Assembly (NCBI GenBank): GCA_903877945.1
Contig: CAIRFY010000636.1
Coordinates: 1 to 9,939 of the forward strand
DNA from: an uncultured Oscillochloris sp.
Lineage (GTDB): Bacteria; Chloroflexota; Chloroflexia; Chloroflexales; Chloroflexaceae
Length of the DNA stretch: 9,939 nucleotides
Direction: 5' to 3'
Shown: positions 1 to 9,914 of the stretch, one piece after another
Layout of the letters: each line of letters starts with the position of its first letter
Position numbering within the stretch: the stretch's first letter is position 1
Notes under the pieces: generated by a model
Told to the model about the DNA's origin: nothing
The model's database searches: none
Seen by the model: the letters and a program-made list of their open reading frames with translations, nothing else
Translations under genes and position numbers: made by a program

Positions 1-43
1 CATCGGCCATCCCCCGCGCTGTTTATCGCACCCAACCATACCT

Positions 44-2152
44 CTACGGTACATTAATCCACGTCGTTGCTGCAACCCCGGCTGTCGTTGGATCCACCGA
101 GTTCGCCCAAGCCATCTTCCGGCTCGACTCGATCGTCGCATCCGCCCACGTCAGACCACCGTCCCAGTTGCTCAGACCGCTCATCCAAACTACGCGCCGA
201 CCTGGCTCAACGAGTGCAGTGGCTTGGCCTGTGAGCTGGCCCTTTAGCCACGACCCCTCACCGTCCCAGAGCAGCAGACTGTTCGCCCAGGCCATCTTGC
301 GACTCGGCTCAACCGACTGACCAAGTAGCGGCGTTGTGCCACCGGCCCAGACGATCTGTGCGTCGGGCATAGGGGTCACGCTATTCGCCCAGGCCATCTT
401 GCGACTCGCCACCACGTCCTGTGTCAACCAGCCATCCTGACTCGTCCAGGCACCCAGGCTAAGGAAACGACCATCGGTGAAGCCGATGTAGAACATCTGG
501 GCCGTGTTGTCCGTACTCGGCACCATCTTCACGAGACCCTGGTAGTGATAGGCGAAGTCGCTATCGTTCAGGAAACCGTGCCTGAGGTCAGCTTTGATGT
601 TCATACCGACGTTCGCAGCCGCTGTGTGCTTGAACGTACCAAGTACCGCATCGGGGGCCCAGATCCGCCCCGTGCCCTGCCGGAAGACGGGGTAGACCAA
701 TTGGGTGGGGCTACCGGACAGTGCCGGGCGAGCCGAGGCCATCAGCCGGTACTTGACCTGATCGGGCGTAAGGTCGTGGTTCGCCTGCAAGATCAGAGCG
801 GCGACGCCTGAGGCCACTGCAGACGACATGCTTGTGCCGCTCATCCGGAACAGGCTCGTGGTGACGGCGTTGTCCGGGTGGATCTGCACAATCTGTTGCG
901 AACGCGACGGCACCTGCGGATCCTTGTACATGAACGTGATGATATTCACACCTGGCACCACGAGGTCAGGCTTAACAAATCCGTCGCCAGTGGGGCCGGA
1001 TGCCGACCAGTTGGGAATGGTGTCGTCGGCCCAGTAGCCTGGGGTGCGATGCTCATCAATAGCACCGACCGTAATCACGTAGGGGTCGTTCCCTGGTACG
1101 GAGACACTGCCCGGGGCGGAGCCATTGTTGCCAGCAGCCGCAATCACCGTAATCCCACGCGACCAAGCCTGCTCAACGGCCCGGTTTAGTGGATCAACGA
1201 AGTATGGTACCGAGGCAACAGCGCTGATCGAGAGGTTCATCACCTGCGTACCATAGCGATTGCGGTTCTGCACCACATACTGGATACCTTGGATGACCGT
1301 CGCATAGGAACCCATACCGTCGTTGCCAAGGACACGCACACTGAGGATATCGGCTGCGGGGGCGACGCCAAGAGTGACACCCGTATTGCTATCAGTGAAG
1401 TTATTCCAGATGATGCTGGCGACAGCAGTGCCGTGCCCGTAACCATCGGCGGTATCCGCGTGGCTCAGCCAGCAGTAGCCGTTGCCCTGCGTGCCCACGA
1501 GGCGAGCATGATCACGATCATGTGTTTGCTGCGTCGTAGCGCACGTGCTATCCACAAAGTCGGCCTGGCCAACAAACTGCTTCGCGACCACGCTGCCAAG
1601 GGTCTTGCGCACCTGCTGGTCAAAGTAGACACCCGAGTCGACCACGGCAACTGTTACGCCGTCGCCACGAATGGGCTTGCCGGATGGGAGGAGGGTGCTG
1701 TGCAGCTTATCCGCGCCAATGTCAATCGCCACCGGGTTTACAACATTCCAAACGCTCGGATCAGCGGTGGGCAGTGCATCGGGGCGACCGTCCCAGGTGC
1801 TGGGGAGCAGAAGGTCAGTTACCCAACCGTCCCAATCTGAGGATTTCACACCGTGGTTCAACACCACCGAGCTGACCCCTGAAGTTGCGGCGAGGGCGCT
1901 CAAGGCCGAGGTGGGCACCTGGGCAGCCACAGCGTCGATCAGCCACAGATCGGCAGTTACTGTTCCGCCAACCGCTGCGACAGCCTGAGCGACATTGCTG
2001 CCGCTCACAATCACGCTGATTTGGTCAGTAGTTCGCCCAGCAAGGGCGGGGTCAATATACGCGACTGTGCGCGGCGTCGCGGGCGAAGCACCAGTGAGAA
2101 GCACCAGAGCCGCGAGCAGTAGAAGCGTCGTTCGTAGATATATGCGGTTCAT
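44..2152 (-). CDS. Secreted S8 family (subtilisin-like) serine protease with C-terminal repeats
   Basis: This is a 702-aa protein with a secretion signal: residues 1-22 are basic then strongly hydrophobic, with likely cleavage near Ala22-Ala25 and no lipobox Cys. Residues about 28-104 look like an inhibitor I9-type prodomain. The catalytic domain (about 160-475) carries the full S8 triad: Asp172 in VAVVDSG, His240 in DGYGHGT and Ser441 in MSGTSMSS. The oxyanion Asn342 is in AAAGNNG. The Asp-to-His spacing is 68 residues, longer than in subtilisin, because of an insert with a possible disulfide pair (Cys204, Cys227). After residue 500 comes a Trp-rich repeat region with SRKMAWANS at 583, 617 and 677 and a decayed copy at 651. 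The ATG has a strong ribosome site (GGAGAGGAG, 2159-2167, 6-nt gap). It is divergent from aroK and shows no link to the neighbouring biosynthetic genes. Substrate is unknown; it probably degrades or processes extracellular protein. Confidence 0.95.
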   Translation of the reverse strand: MNRIYLRTTLLLLAALVLLTGASPATPRTVAYIDPALAGRTTDQISVIVSGSNVAQAVAAVGGTVTADLWLIDAVAAQVPTSALSALAATSGVSSVVLNHGVKSSDWDGWVTDLLLPSTWDGRPDALPTADPSVWNVVNPVAIDIGADKLHSTLLPSGKPIRGDGVTVAVVDSGVYFDQQVRKTLGSVVAKQFVGQADFVDSTCATTQQTHDRDHARLVGTQGNGYCWLSHADTADGYGHGTAVASIIWNNFTDSNTGVTLGVAPAADILSVRVLGNDGMGSYATVIQGIQYVVQNRNRYGTQVMNLSISAVASVPYFVDPLNRAVEQAWSRGITVIAAAGNNGSAPGSVSVPGNDPYVITVGAIDEHRTPGYWADDTIPNWSASGPTGDGFVKPDLVVPGVNIITFMYKDPQVPSRSQQIVQIHPDNAVTTSLFRMSGTSMSSAVASGVAALILQANHDLTPDQVKYRLMASARPALSGSPTQLVYPVFRQGTGRIWAPDAVLGTFKHTAAANVGMNIKADLRHGFLNDSDFAYHYQGLVKMVPSTDNTAQMFYIGFTDGRFLSLGAWTSQDGWLTQDVVASRKMAWANSVTPMPDAQIVWAGGTTPLLGQSVEPSRKMAWANSLLLWDGEGSWLKGQLTGQATALVEPGRRVVWMSGLSNWDGGLTWADATIESSRKMAWANSVDPTTAGVAATTWINVP
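98..406 (-). repeat. Tandem about 34-aa repeats in the protease C-terminus
   Basis: The nonapeptide SRKMAWANS is encoded at 380-406, 278-304 and 98-124, with a degenerate version (GRRVVWMSG) at 176-202. The spacings are 34, 34 and 26 residues, so the C-terminal part of the protease is built from about 34-aa units rich in Trp and Gly. The DNA of the three good copies is nearly identical, suggesting recent duplication or gene conversion. I do not recognise the repeat family. By position it may be a surface-, carbohydrate- or substrate-binding module, but that is inference. Confidence 0.85.
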
Positions 2153-2348
2153 AGTATGCTCCTCTCCAGCTAGTCAACAGCATCGCACGGTAACCACGGC
2201 ACCGTACATGACAAGTATATGAGACTATTTCGGTAATCTTTCGGTTTTAGGAATCTCAATACCTTCACCAACCAATTGTTCAGGTGTCGAGTCGGCAAGG
2301 AGCGGATGGATACGCCCGAGGGCTGGCCCATAGGGCTGCCCTGTCTTG

Positions 2349-2357
2349 TGCTACAAT
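2349..2357 (+). promoter_or_regulatory. Extended -10 promoter of aroK
   Basis: The sequence TGCTACAAT fits the extended -10 consensus TGnTATAAT with one mismatch. The position 17 nt upstream (about 2329-2334) does not resemble TTGACA, which is tolerated at extended -10 promoters. Transcription would start near 2364, giving a leader of about 39 nt before the GTG at 2403. The same arrangement precedes ribF (8950-8958), which supports the call. Confidence 0.6.
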
Positions 2358-2390
2358 CGCGAGATAATCTGCAATCTACACAAATGCAAG

Positions 2391-2396
2391 AAGAGG
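2391..2396 (+). promoter_or_regulatory. Ribosome binding site deciding the aroK start
   Basis: AAGAGG lies 6 nt upstream of the GTG at 2403. The open frame extends back to a TTG at 2346, but that codon lies upstream of the predicted -10 box and has no ribosome site, so GTG 2403 is the better start. Confidence 0.6.
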
Positions 2397-2402
2397 AACA
2401 CG

Positions 2403-2936
2403 GTGGCTGAGGGCGCACGTTCGCTGGCGCTGGTGGGGCTGAGCGGTACGGGCAAATCGACCATGGGGCGGGTGCTGTCCAGTGCGCTTGGCTGGCCCCT
2501 GCTCGACACGGATGCGCTGATTGTGGGTGCGCAGGGTCGTCCGGTAGCCGCGATCTTCGCCGATCTAGGCGAGTCACATTTCCGTGATCTGGAGTCGGCT
2601 GCCCTGGACACAGCCCTGGCCAACCCGCCGGCGGTGGTCGCCACCGGCGGCGGGATTATTTTGCGCCCCGAAAACCGCACCCTGCTGCGCCAGCGGGCGA
2701 CGGTGATCTGGCTTGACGCTCCCGACGCGGTGATTCTGGCCCGCCTGGCAGCCCACGACGAGGGACGCCCGCTGCTAGCCGCTACCCCCGCTGCCCGCCT
2801 AGCCACCCTGCGCGCCGCCCGCGCTGAGATCTACCGAGCGGTCGCCGATAGTGTGCTAGATACATCTGACCTTAGCCCTCAGGAGTTGGTTGACAGGGTG
2901 CTACGTGAGTTGCACCTGATATCTGAAACGCAATAG
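2403..2936 (+). CDS. aroK: Shikimate kinase
   Basis: This enzyme phosphorylates shikimate with ATP to shikimate 3-phosphate, the fifth step of the cytoplasmic chorismate pathway. From GTG 2403 the protein is 177 aa, the usual size. Walker A is GLSGTGKS (12-19). The Mg/shikimate motif is DTD (35-37). The shikimate-binding Arg is probably Arg61 in FRDLE, the conserved GGG is at 82-84, the lid Arg is Arg122 in GRPLL, and Arg140 in RAEIY matches the second substrate Arg. All key residues are present. It has its own promoter, and no other shikimate gene is next to it in this window. The chorismate it helps make is the substrate of the PabAB enzyme encoded downstream. aroL is the isozyme name in enterics; aroK is the safe choice for a single copy. 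Confidence 0.95.
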   Translation: MAEGARSLALVGLSGTGKSTMGRVLSSALGWPLLDTDALIVGAQGRPVAAIFADLGESHFRDLESAALDTALANPPAVVATGGGIILRPENRTLLRQRATVIWLDAPDAVILARLAAHDEGRPLLAATPAARLATLRAARAEIYRAVADSVLDTSDLSPQELVDRVLRELHLISETQ

Positions 2937-2960
2937 GGCAAAAGTCATCCGGTCACACAT

Positions 2961-3033
2961 GTCACGCTGAGCGAAGCGAAGTGTCCCGACATGCATTATC
3001 ATCGCCGGGACGCTTCGCTTCGCTCAGCGTGAC
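2961..3033. repeat. Long palindromic repeat with 28-nt arms
   Basis: The left arm (2961-2988) and right arm (3006-3033) are reverse complements over 28 nt with one difference, which is a G-U wobble in RNA. The loop is 17 nt (2989-3005). The arms include GCTGAGCGAAGCGAAG. I recall this core as a dispersed intergenic repeat in several phyla, seen in databases as spurious peptides such as LSEAKRP and HAERSEAS, both of which occur in translations here. It is probably a REP/MITE-like element. There is no U-tract after the hairpin, so it is not a classical terminator, but it could attenuate transcription from aroK into mutS or protect mRNA ends. Confidence 0.9.
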
Positions 3034-3055
3034 AGCGTTGCTTCTGCTCCACTGC

Positions 3056-3083
3056 CTGACACCTGACACCTGACACCTGACAC
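3056..3083 (+). repeat. Heptanucleotide tandem array (CTGACAC)4
   Basis: Four exact head-to-tail copies of CTGACAC are followed by a partial unit. The array ends 31 bp before the mutS ATG and lies in the probable mutS leader. Slippage would change the leader length by 7 nt per unit. It shares its 7-bp period, though not its sequence, with the two arrays inside mutS. Confidence 0.9.
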
Positions 3084-3114
3084 CTTGTCGTAACAGAAAT
3101 CTGGAGCGTGTCCG

Positions 3115-6117
<3,003 letters not shown>

Positions 6118-6123
6118 TTATCT

Positions 6124-6762
6124 ATGGTAGACCATACGCGCCAAGACTTTGCATTGCTTGAGACATTGTTACTGGTCGATGGAATCTACACCCTGGGTGA
6201 TCGCCACATCCAGCGCCTTCTGGCATCGGCAGGGTATTTTCATTTCACCATCTCGGCCAGCGCCGTAACCGATGCGCTGACCAGCTACGCCCAGACTTTA
6301 CCAGGTGGAAGCTGGCGCGTGCGGATGTGTGTCTCACGAACAGGTCACGTGTTGCTGGAGCATCGTCCGCTCCAGCCGCTACCCGCGCCGCCGCTCACGG
6401 TTGCGCTCGCGCATGCACCCGTCACGAGGGACGACATTTTTCTTACCCATAAGACTACACATCGTGTCGTTTACGATCTGCGTCGGGCGGATCATCCTGA
6501 TGTCTTCGACGTCTTGCTCTGGAACGAGCAAGGTGAACTGACCGAGTTTACCACCGGGAATATCGTCGTTGAACTGGATGGCAGCAGACTCACACCCGCA
6601 TGCACCAGCGGATTGCTGGGCGGTACGTTGCGCGCCGAACTGATTGATCGAGGCGAGATCCACGAAGCGATCCTACCCCGCACGGTTCTACCGCGTGCCT
6701 CTCGGCTCTGGTTCATCAATAGCGTTCGTGGACAGGTGGAGGTGCGGCCCATCTCAATGTAG
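6124..6762 (+). CDS. pabC: 4-amino-4-deoxychorismate lyase (class IV aminotransferase fold)
   Basis: PabC is a PLP enzyme that splits aminodeoxychorismate into p-aminobenzoate and pyruvate for folate synthesis. The 212-aa protein has FALLETLLLVDG (9-20), RHIQRLLASAGYF (27-39), the catalytic Lys110 in THKTTHR, Glu141 with the TTGN turn (143-146) of the PLP site in LTEFTTGN, GGTLRAEL (166-173) and RLWFINSVRG (194-203). It is shorter than free-standing PabC (about 270 aa) and closely resembles the C-terminal PabC part of PabB-PabC fusions. The ATG is 6 nt after the mutS stop and has no clear ribosome site, so it is probably translated by coupling. pabAB begins 29 nt after its stop. A D-amino-acid or branched-chain aminotransferase is less likely given the adjacent pabAB. 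Confidence 0.9.
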   Translation: MVDHTRQDFALLETLLLVDGIYTLGDRHIQRLLASAGYFHFTISASAVTDALTSYAQTLPGGSWRVRMCVSRTGHVLLEHRPLQPLPAPPLTVALAHAPVTRDDIFLTHKTTHRVVYDLRRADHPDVFDVLLWNEQGELTEFTTGNIVVELDGSRLTPACTSGLLGGTLRAELIDRGEIHEAILPRTVLPRASRLWFINSVRGQVEVRPISM

Positions 6763-6791
6763 AGACTATAGCAACGGTAAGGAATGCGGAT

Positions 6792-8933
6792 ATGCGGACG
6801 ATCATCATCGATAACTACGATTCCTTCACCTTTAATCTGTATCAAATGGTTGCGGAGGTAAATGGCGAAGCGCCGCTGGTGATTCGTAATGATCAAATGA
6901 CGTGGCCTGAGGTGAACGCGCTCGCGTACGACAACCTGATTATTTCGCCGGGGCCGGGGCGACCCGAATATAGGCGTGACTTTGGTATCTGTTCCGAGGC
7001 GCTGCTGCACGCGCCAACCCCCGTTCTTGGCGTGTGTCTCGGTCATCAAGGCATTGGCCACGTTTATGGAGGCACCGTCGTCCATGCGCCAGAGGTGATG
7101 CATGGGCGATTGAGCGCAGTTCGGCACAATCACTCGGCGCTCTTTGCGCACATTCCGCAGTCGTTTATGGCGGTTCGTTACCACTCGCTGCTGGTGAATC
7201 AGCAACTTCCGGCGTGTTTGGAGCGGACGGCGTGGACGAGTGACGGGCTGATTATGGGAATTCGCCACCGCATACGTCCGCTGTGGGGGGTGCAGTTTCA
7301 CCCGGAGTCCATTTGTAGCGCGTATGGATACCGCCTGCTTGCAAATTTCCATCAGATCACGGCGCAGCACGGGCGACCACACCTTGGCCGACGTTCATGG
7401 GCCGGTTTCTCGGTCGTGCCCACAGGAACTGATCCGCAGCAGCGCCCTGTGCCGACTCGTATGCACGTCTGTAGCCGTACCATCGCCCATTTCTACGACT
7501 CTGAGCAGGTATTTAGCCATCTGTTTGGTCAGAAGCCCTACGCATTTTGGCTTGACAGTAGCCGTGTTGAGCCGGGCCTTTCACGATTTTCGTTTATGGG
7601 CGATACGAGTGGGCCGCACAGCAGTATCATTCAATACGATGCTGCGCACCGCGAGTTGGTCATAACCGAAAGCGGTGCAACACACCGTCTATCCGAAGAT
7701 GTTTTTGCCTACGTGAAGCGGAAGATTCACGAGTTTTCCTTTCAAAATGATGATGTGCCATTTGATTTTAACTGCGGTTTCGTTGGTTACTTTGGTTATG
7801 AATCAAAAAACGATCACACATCTTCACCGAGACATGTATCACATTTTTCTGATGCGTGCTTTCTGTTTGCTGATCGCGTCATCGCCTTTGATCATCAGGA
7901 GCAGACGACAACGCTTGTCTGCGTTGTCGATGAACACGGCACAGATCAGGCCGAGGCGTGGTTTGACGCGGTCGAACAGCAACTCATGAACCTTCCGCCG
8001 CTGGCTGACCTTCCCAGGGGCGTCCACCCGCAGCCGATCACATTTCGGCTCGCCCGATCAAAAAAAACCTACCTCAACGACATTCGCCAATGTCAGGGCT
8101 ACATCAAAGACGGCGAAAGCTACGAAATATGCCTGACCAATCACATTCGCGCCGATCTCAACCTCGATCCCCTGGCACTCTACCGAACACTCCGCCAGGT
8201 CAACCCCGCGCCCTATGCAGCCTTTCTGCGCTTTGGCGACACCTCTATCCTTTGCTCCTCGCCAGAGCGATTCCTCCAGATCGACCGTGACGGCTGGGTT
8301 GAGTCAAAGCCAATCAAGGGCACTCGACCACGGGGAGCGACCGCCCGCGAAGACGAAGTAGGCGTGCAGCACCTCCAGACGAGCCAGAAAGATCGCTCCG
8401 AAAACCTCATGATCGTTGATCTGGTGCGTAACGATTTAGGTAGTGTCTGCGATATTGGCAGTGTCAGTGTTCCCAAACTCATGCACGTGGAAACCTACCA
8501 GACGGTTCACCAGCTTGTCTCGACGATCCGTGGGCATCTTCGCCAGGACGTACACCCGATTGAGTGCATCCACCATGCATTTCCTGGCGGATCGATGACA
8601 GGTGCGCCCAAAATCCGAACGATGGAGATCATTAGGGGACTAGAACACCAAGCGCGTGGGGTCTACGCGGGCGCGCTGGGATTCCTGGGCCTCAATCATA
8701 CGGTTGATCTGAATATTGTGATCCGTACGATGGTGATTACACCCGGATTGCTGACCATAGGCGTTGGCGGAGCAATTGTCGCCCTTTCTGATCCCGAAGA
8801 GGAGTTCAATGAGATTCTCCTCAAGGCGCGAGCGATCCTCCATGCCATCATGCGCGTAGCGCGAGGGGAGGTCGGCGAGACGCTCGACCAGATTGAGAAC
8901 CAGTTAAGGCACAGTGACATTGCATATGTCTAG
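6792..8933 (+). CDS. pabAB: Fused aminodeoxychorismate synthase (PabA glutamine amidotransferase + PabB)
   Basis: This 713-aa enzyme makes 4-amino-4-deoxychorismate from chorismate and glutamine, the step before PabC. The N-terminal class I amidotransferase (about 1-190) has DNYDSFTFNL (7-16), the oxyanion motif SPGPGRP (52-58), nucleophile Cys82 in GVCLGHQ, and His170/Glu172 in FHPES. The chorismate-binding part (about 225-690) has CGFVGYFGYE (328-337), SSPERFL (489-495), PIKGTRPRG (507-515), ENLMIVDLVRNDLG (537-550) and FPGGSMTGAPK (597-607). Lys509 in PIKGT marks PabB; anthranilate synthase TrpE normally has Ala there. The domain order A-B matches actinobacterial and eukaryotic PabAB and is opposite to PhzE. 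The ATG has AAGGA (6779-6783) at 8 nt. The middle of the gene is much AT-richer than mutS or ribF (about 37% GC at 7741-7860). Confidence 0.95.
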   Translation: MRTIIIDNYDSFTFNLYQMVAEVNGEAPLVIRNDQMTWPEVNALAYDNLIISPGPGRPEYRRDFGICSEALLHAPTPVLGVCLGHQGIGHVYGGTVVHAPEVMHGRLSAVRHNHSALFAHIPQSFMAVRYHSLLVNQQLPACLERTAWTSDGLIMGIRHRIRPLWGVQFHPESICSAYGYRLLANFHQITAQHGRPHLGRRSWAGFSVVPTGTDPQQRPVPTRMHVCSRTIAHFYDSEQVFSHLFGQKPYAFWLDSSRVEPGLSRFSFMGDTSGPHSSIIQYDAAHRELVITESGATHRLSEDVFAYVKRKIHEFSFQNDDVPFDFNCGFVGYFGYESKNDHTSSPRHVSHFSDACFLFADRVIAFDHQEQTTTLVCVVDEHGTDQAEAWFDAVEQQLMNLPPLADLPRGVHPQPITFRLARSKKTYLNDIRQCQGYIKDGESYEICLTNHIRADLNLDPLALYRTLRQVNPAPYAAFLRFGDTSILCSSPERFLQIDRDGWVESKPIKGTRPRGATAREDEVGVQHLQTSQKDRSENLMIVDLVRNDLGSVCDIGSVSVPKLMHVETYQTVHQLVSTIRGHLRQDVHPIECIHHAFPGGSMTGAPKIRTMEIIRGLEHQARGVYAGALGFLGLNHTVDLNIVIRTMVITPGLLTIGVGGAIVALSDPEEEFNEILLKARAILHAIMRVARGEVGETLDQIENQLRHSDIAYV

Positions 8934-8949
8934 GTGACGAGGCATCCTG

Positions 8950-8958
8950 TGGTACACT
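8950..8958 (+). promoter_or_regulatory. Extended -10 promoter of ribF
   Basis: TGGTACACT fits TGnTATAAT with two mismatches and closely matches the aroK element TGCTACAAT. No good -35 is seen at 16-18 nt. Transcription would start near 8965, leaving a leader of about 32 nt before GTG 8997. It sits in the 63-bp gap after pabAB, so ribF may be transcribed independently as well as by read-through. Confidence 0.55.
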
Positions 8959-8982
8959 GCCGTGCAGGTTGTGCCTGGAATT

Positions 8983-8989
8983 GGAGAAG
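8983..8989 (+). promoter_or_regulatory. Ribosome binding site deciding the ribF start
   Basis: GGAGAAG lies 7 nt before GTG 8997. The frame is open back to GTG 8934, directly after the pabAB stop. That start would add 21 residues with no family resemblance and would lie upstream of the predicted promoter. Confidence 0.7.
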
Positions 8990-8996
8990 TCGCGCC

Positions 8997-9914
8997 GTGG
9001 AAATAGTCCGCTCCCTCGCGCCGGGAATCGCGCAGCGCCCTACTGTGCTCACCATGGGTAAGTTCGACGGGGTACACCTCGGGCATCGCCAGTTGATTGG
9101 CACGGCGCGTAGCCGCGCCGCCGAGCTTGGCCTTTTGAGCGCCGTACTCACCTGGGAGCCGCACCCAAATGTGGTACTGCGCCCCGACCAGCCGCCGCAA
9201 CTGCTGACCAGCCTTGAGGAGAAGATCGATCTGATCGCCGCGCTTGGCCCCGATCTCCTCATTGTCGCTCCCTTCACCGAAGAGACAAAGGCCACCGGAG
9301 CCGACGCCTACATGGCACAGATCTGCGCCGCGCTGCCCTTGCGCGAACTCTGGGTTGGCGCAGATTTTGCGATGGGGCGCGGGCGAGCGGGTGATGTGTC
9401 CAGCCTGATGGTGATCGGTCGCGACCTAGGATTCGCCGTAGGCGCTGTGTCGAAGGTCGTAATGGATGGACAGTCGGTGAGCGCATCGCGAGTGCGCGAA
9501 CTGCTGGTTTTGGGGGATGTGACCGGGGCGGCGGCGCTGCTGGATCGGCCCTTTGGACTGCGGGGCGTGGTGGTGGAGGGCGATAAACGCGGGCGCACGA
9601 TTGGCTTCCCTACCGCCAACGTGCAGATCCGGTCGAACCACGTGTTGCCCGCCGATGGCGTCTACGCCTGCCGCGCCCACGTTGACGGGGTGAGCCTACC
9701 GGCAGTAACAAACGTGGGCATGCGGCCCACCTTTAACGGGCTACGCCGCACGGTAGAGGCCCACCTGCTTGACTGGAGCGGCGACCTGTACGGCACGTCC
9801 CTGTTCGTGGAGTTCCTGCACCGCCTGCGCGGCGAGCAAAAGTTCTCCGGGATCGACGCCCTTGTTGCCCAGATCCGCAATGATACCGACGCGGCGCGGG
9901 GGATGTTGGCGTAG
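8997..9914 (+). CDS. ribF: Bifunctional riboflavin kinase / FAD synthetase
   Basis: RibF phosphorylates riboflavin to FMN and adenylates FMN to FAD. From GTG 8997 the protein is 305 aa, the normal size. The N-terminal adenylyltransferase has GKFDGVHLGHRQLI (21-34; the usual second residue is Asn, here Lys22), WEPHP (53-57), VGADFAMGRGRAGD (120-133) and SASRVREL (162-169). The C-terminal kinase has GRTIGFPTAN (199-208), GVYA (221-224), NVGMRPTF (239-246) and the catalytic Glu254 in TVEAHLLD. Both activities appear intact. In many bacteria ribF lies near truB, rbfA or rpsO; here it follows the folate genes. It has its own probable promoter and strong ribosome site. Its stop codon lies in the left arm of the terminal hairpin. 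Confidence 0.96.
   Translation: MEIVRSLAPGIAQRPTVLTMGKFDGVHLGHRQLIGTARSRAAELGLLSAVLTWEPHPNVVLRPDQPPQLLTSLEEKIDLIAALGPDLLIVAPFTEETKATGADAYMAQICAALPLRELWVGADFAMGRGRAGDVSSLMVIGRDLGFAVGAVSKVVMDGQSVSASRVRELLVLGDVTGAAALLDRPFGLRGVVVEGDKRGRTIGFPTANVQIRSNHVLPADGVYACRAHVDGVSLPAVTNVGMRPTFNGLRRTVEAHLLDWSGDLYGTSLFVEFLHRLRGEQKFSGIDALVAQIRNDTDAARGMLA

Larger units (their letters stand above)
2153..2402. other. Divergent intergenic region between protease and aroK
   Basis: This 250-bp stretch separates two divergent genes. On the minus strand it carries the protease ribosome site (2159-2167). A possible minus-strand -10 (TATACT, complement of 2214-2219) has no convincing -35. On the plus strand it holds the aroK promoter and ribosome site, listed separately. 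The part at 2211-2280 is AT-richer than the flanking genes, as expected for promoter DNA. I see no convincing small gene here. Confidence 0.5.

Noticed and set aside
1289..1840. Plus-strand open frame of 183 codons antisense to the protease
   Set aside because: It lies fully inside the well-supported S8 protease, has no recognisable domain, and has the look of a GC-rich antisense shadow.
2346..2402. TTG start for aroK adding 19 residues
   Set aside because: The codon is upstream of the predicted promoter -10 box, has no ribosome site, and the added Cys/Lys-rich peptide is atypical for shikimate kinase.
2961..3033. Hairpin as a Rho-independent terminator of aroK
   Set aside because: The sequence after the right arm is not T-rich, and the 28-bp-arm palindrome matches a dispersed repeat better.
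3056..3083. Short direct repeats as a CRISPR array
   Set aside because: Units are 7 bp and contiguous, with no spacers, and no cas genes are in the window.
6761..6768. GTAGAGAC after pabC, matching the arm of the terminal palindrome
   Set aside because: Only 8 nt match and no complementary arm lies nearby, so chance is the simpler explanation.
6492..7382. Minus-strand open frame of 296 codons across pabC and pabAB
   Set aside because: It spans two confident plus-strand genes and their gap, with no domain similarity.
6792..8933. Anthranilate synthase (TrpG-TrpE) or phenazine PhzE
   Set aside because: PIKGT with Lys509 is the PabB signature, the domain order is opposite to PhzE, and a PabC gene is directly upstream.
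8934..8996. Upstream GTG start for ribF
   Set aside because: The 21 extra residues have no family similarity, and the strong ribosome site and the -10 box both favour GTG 8997.
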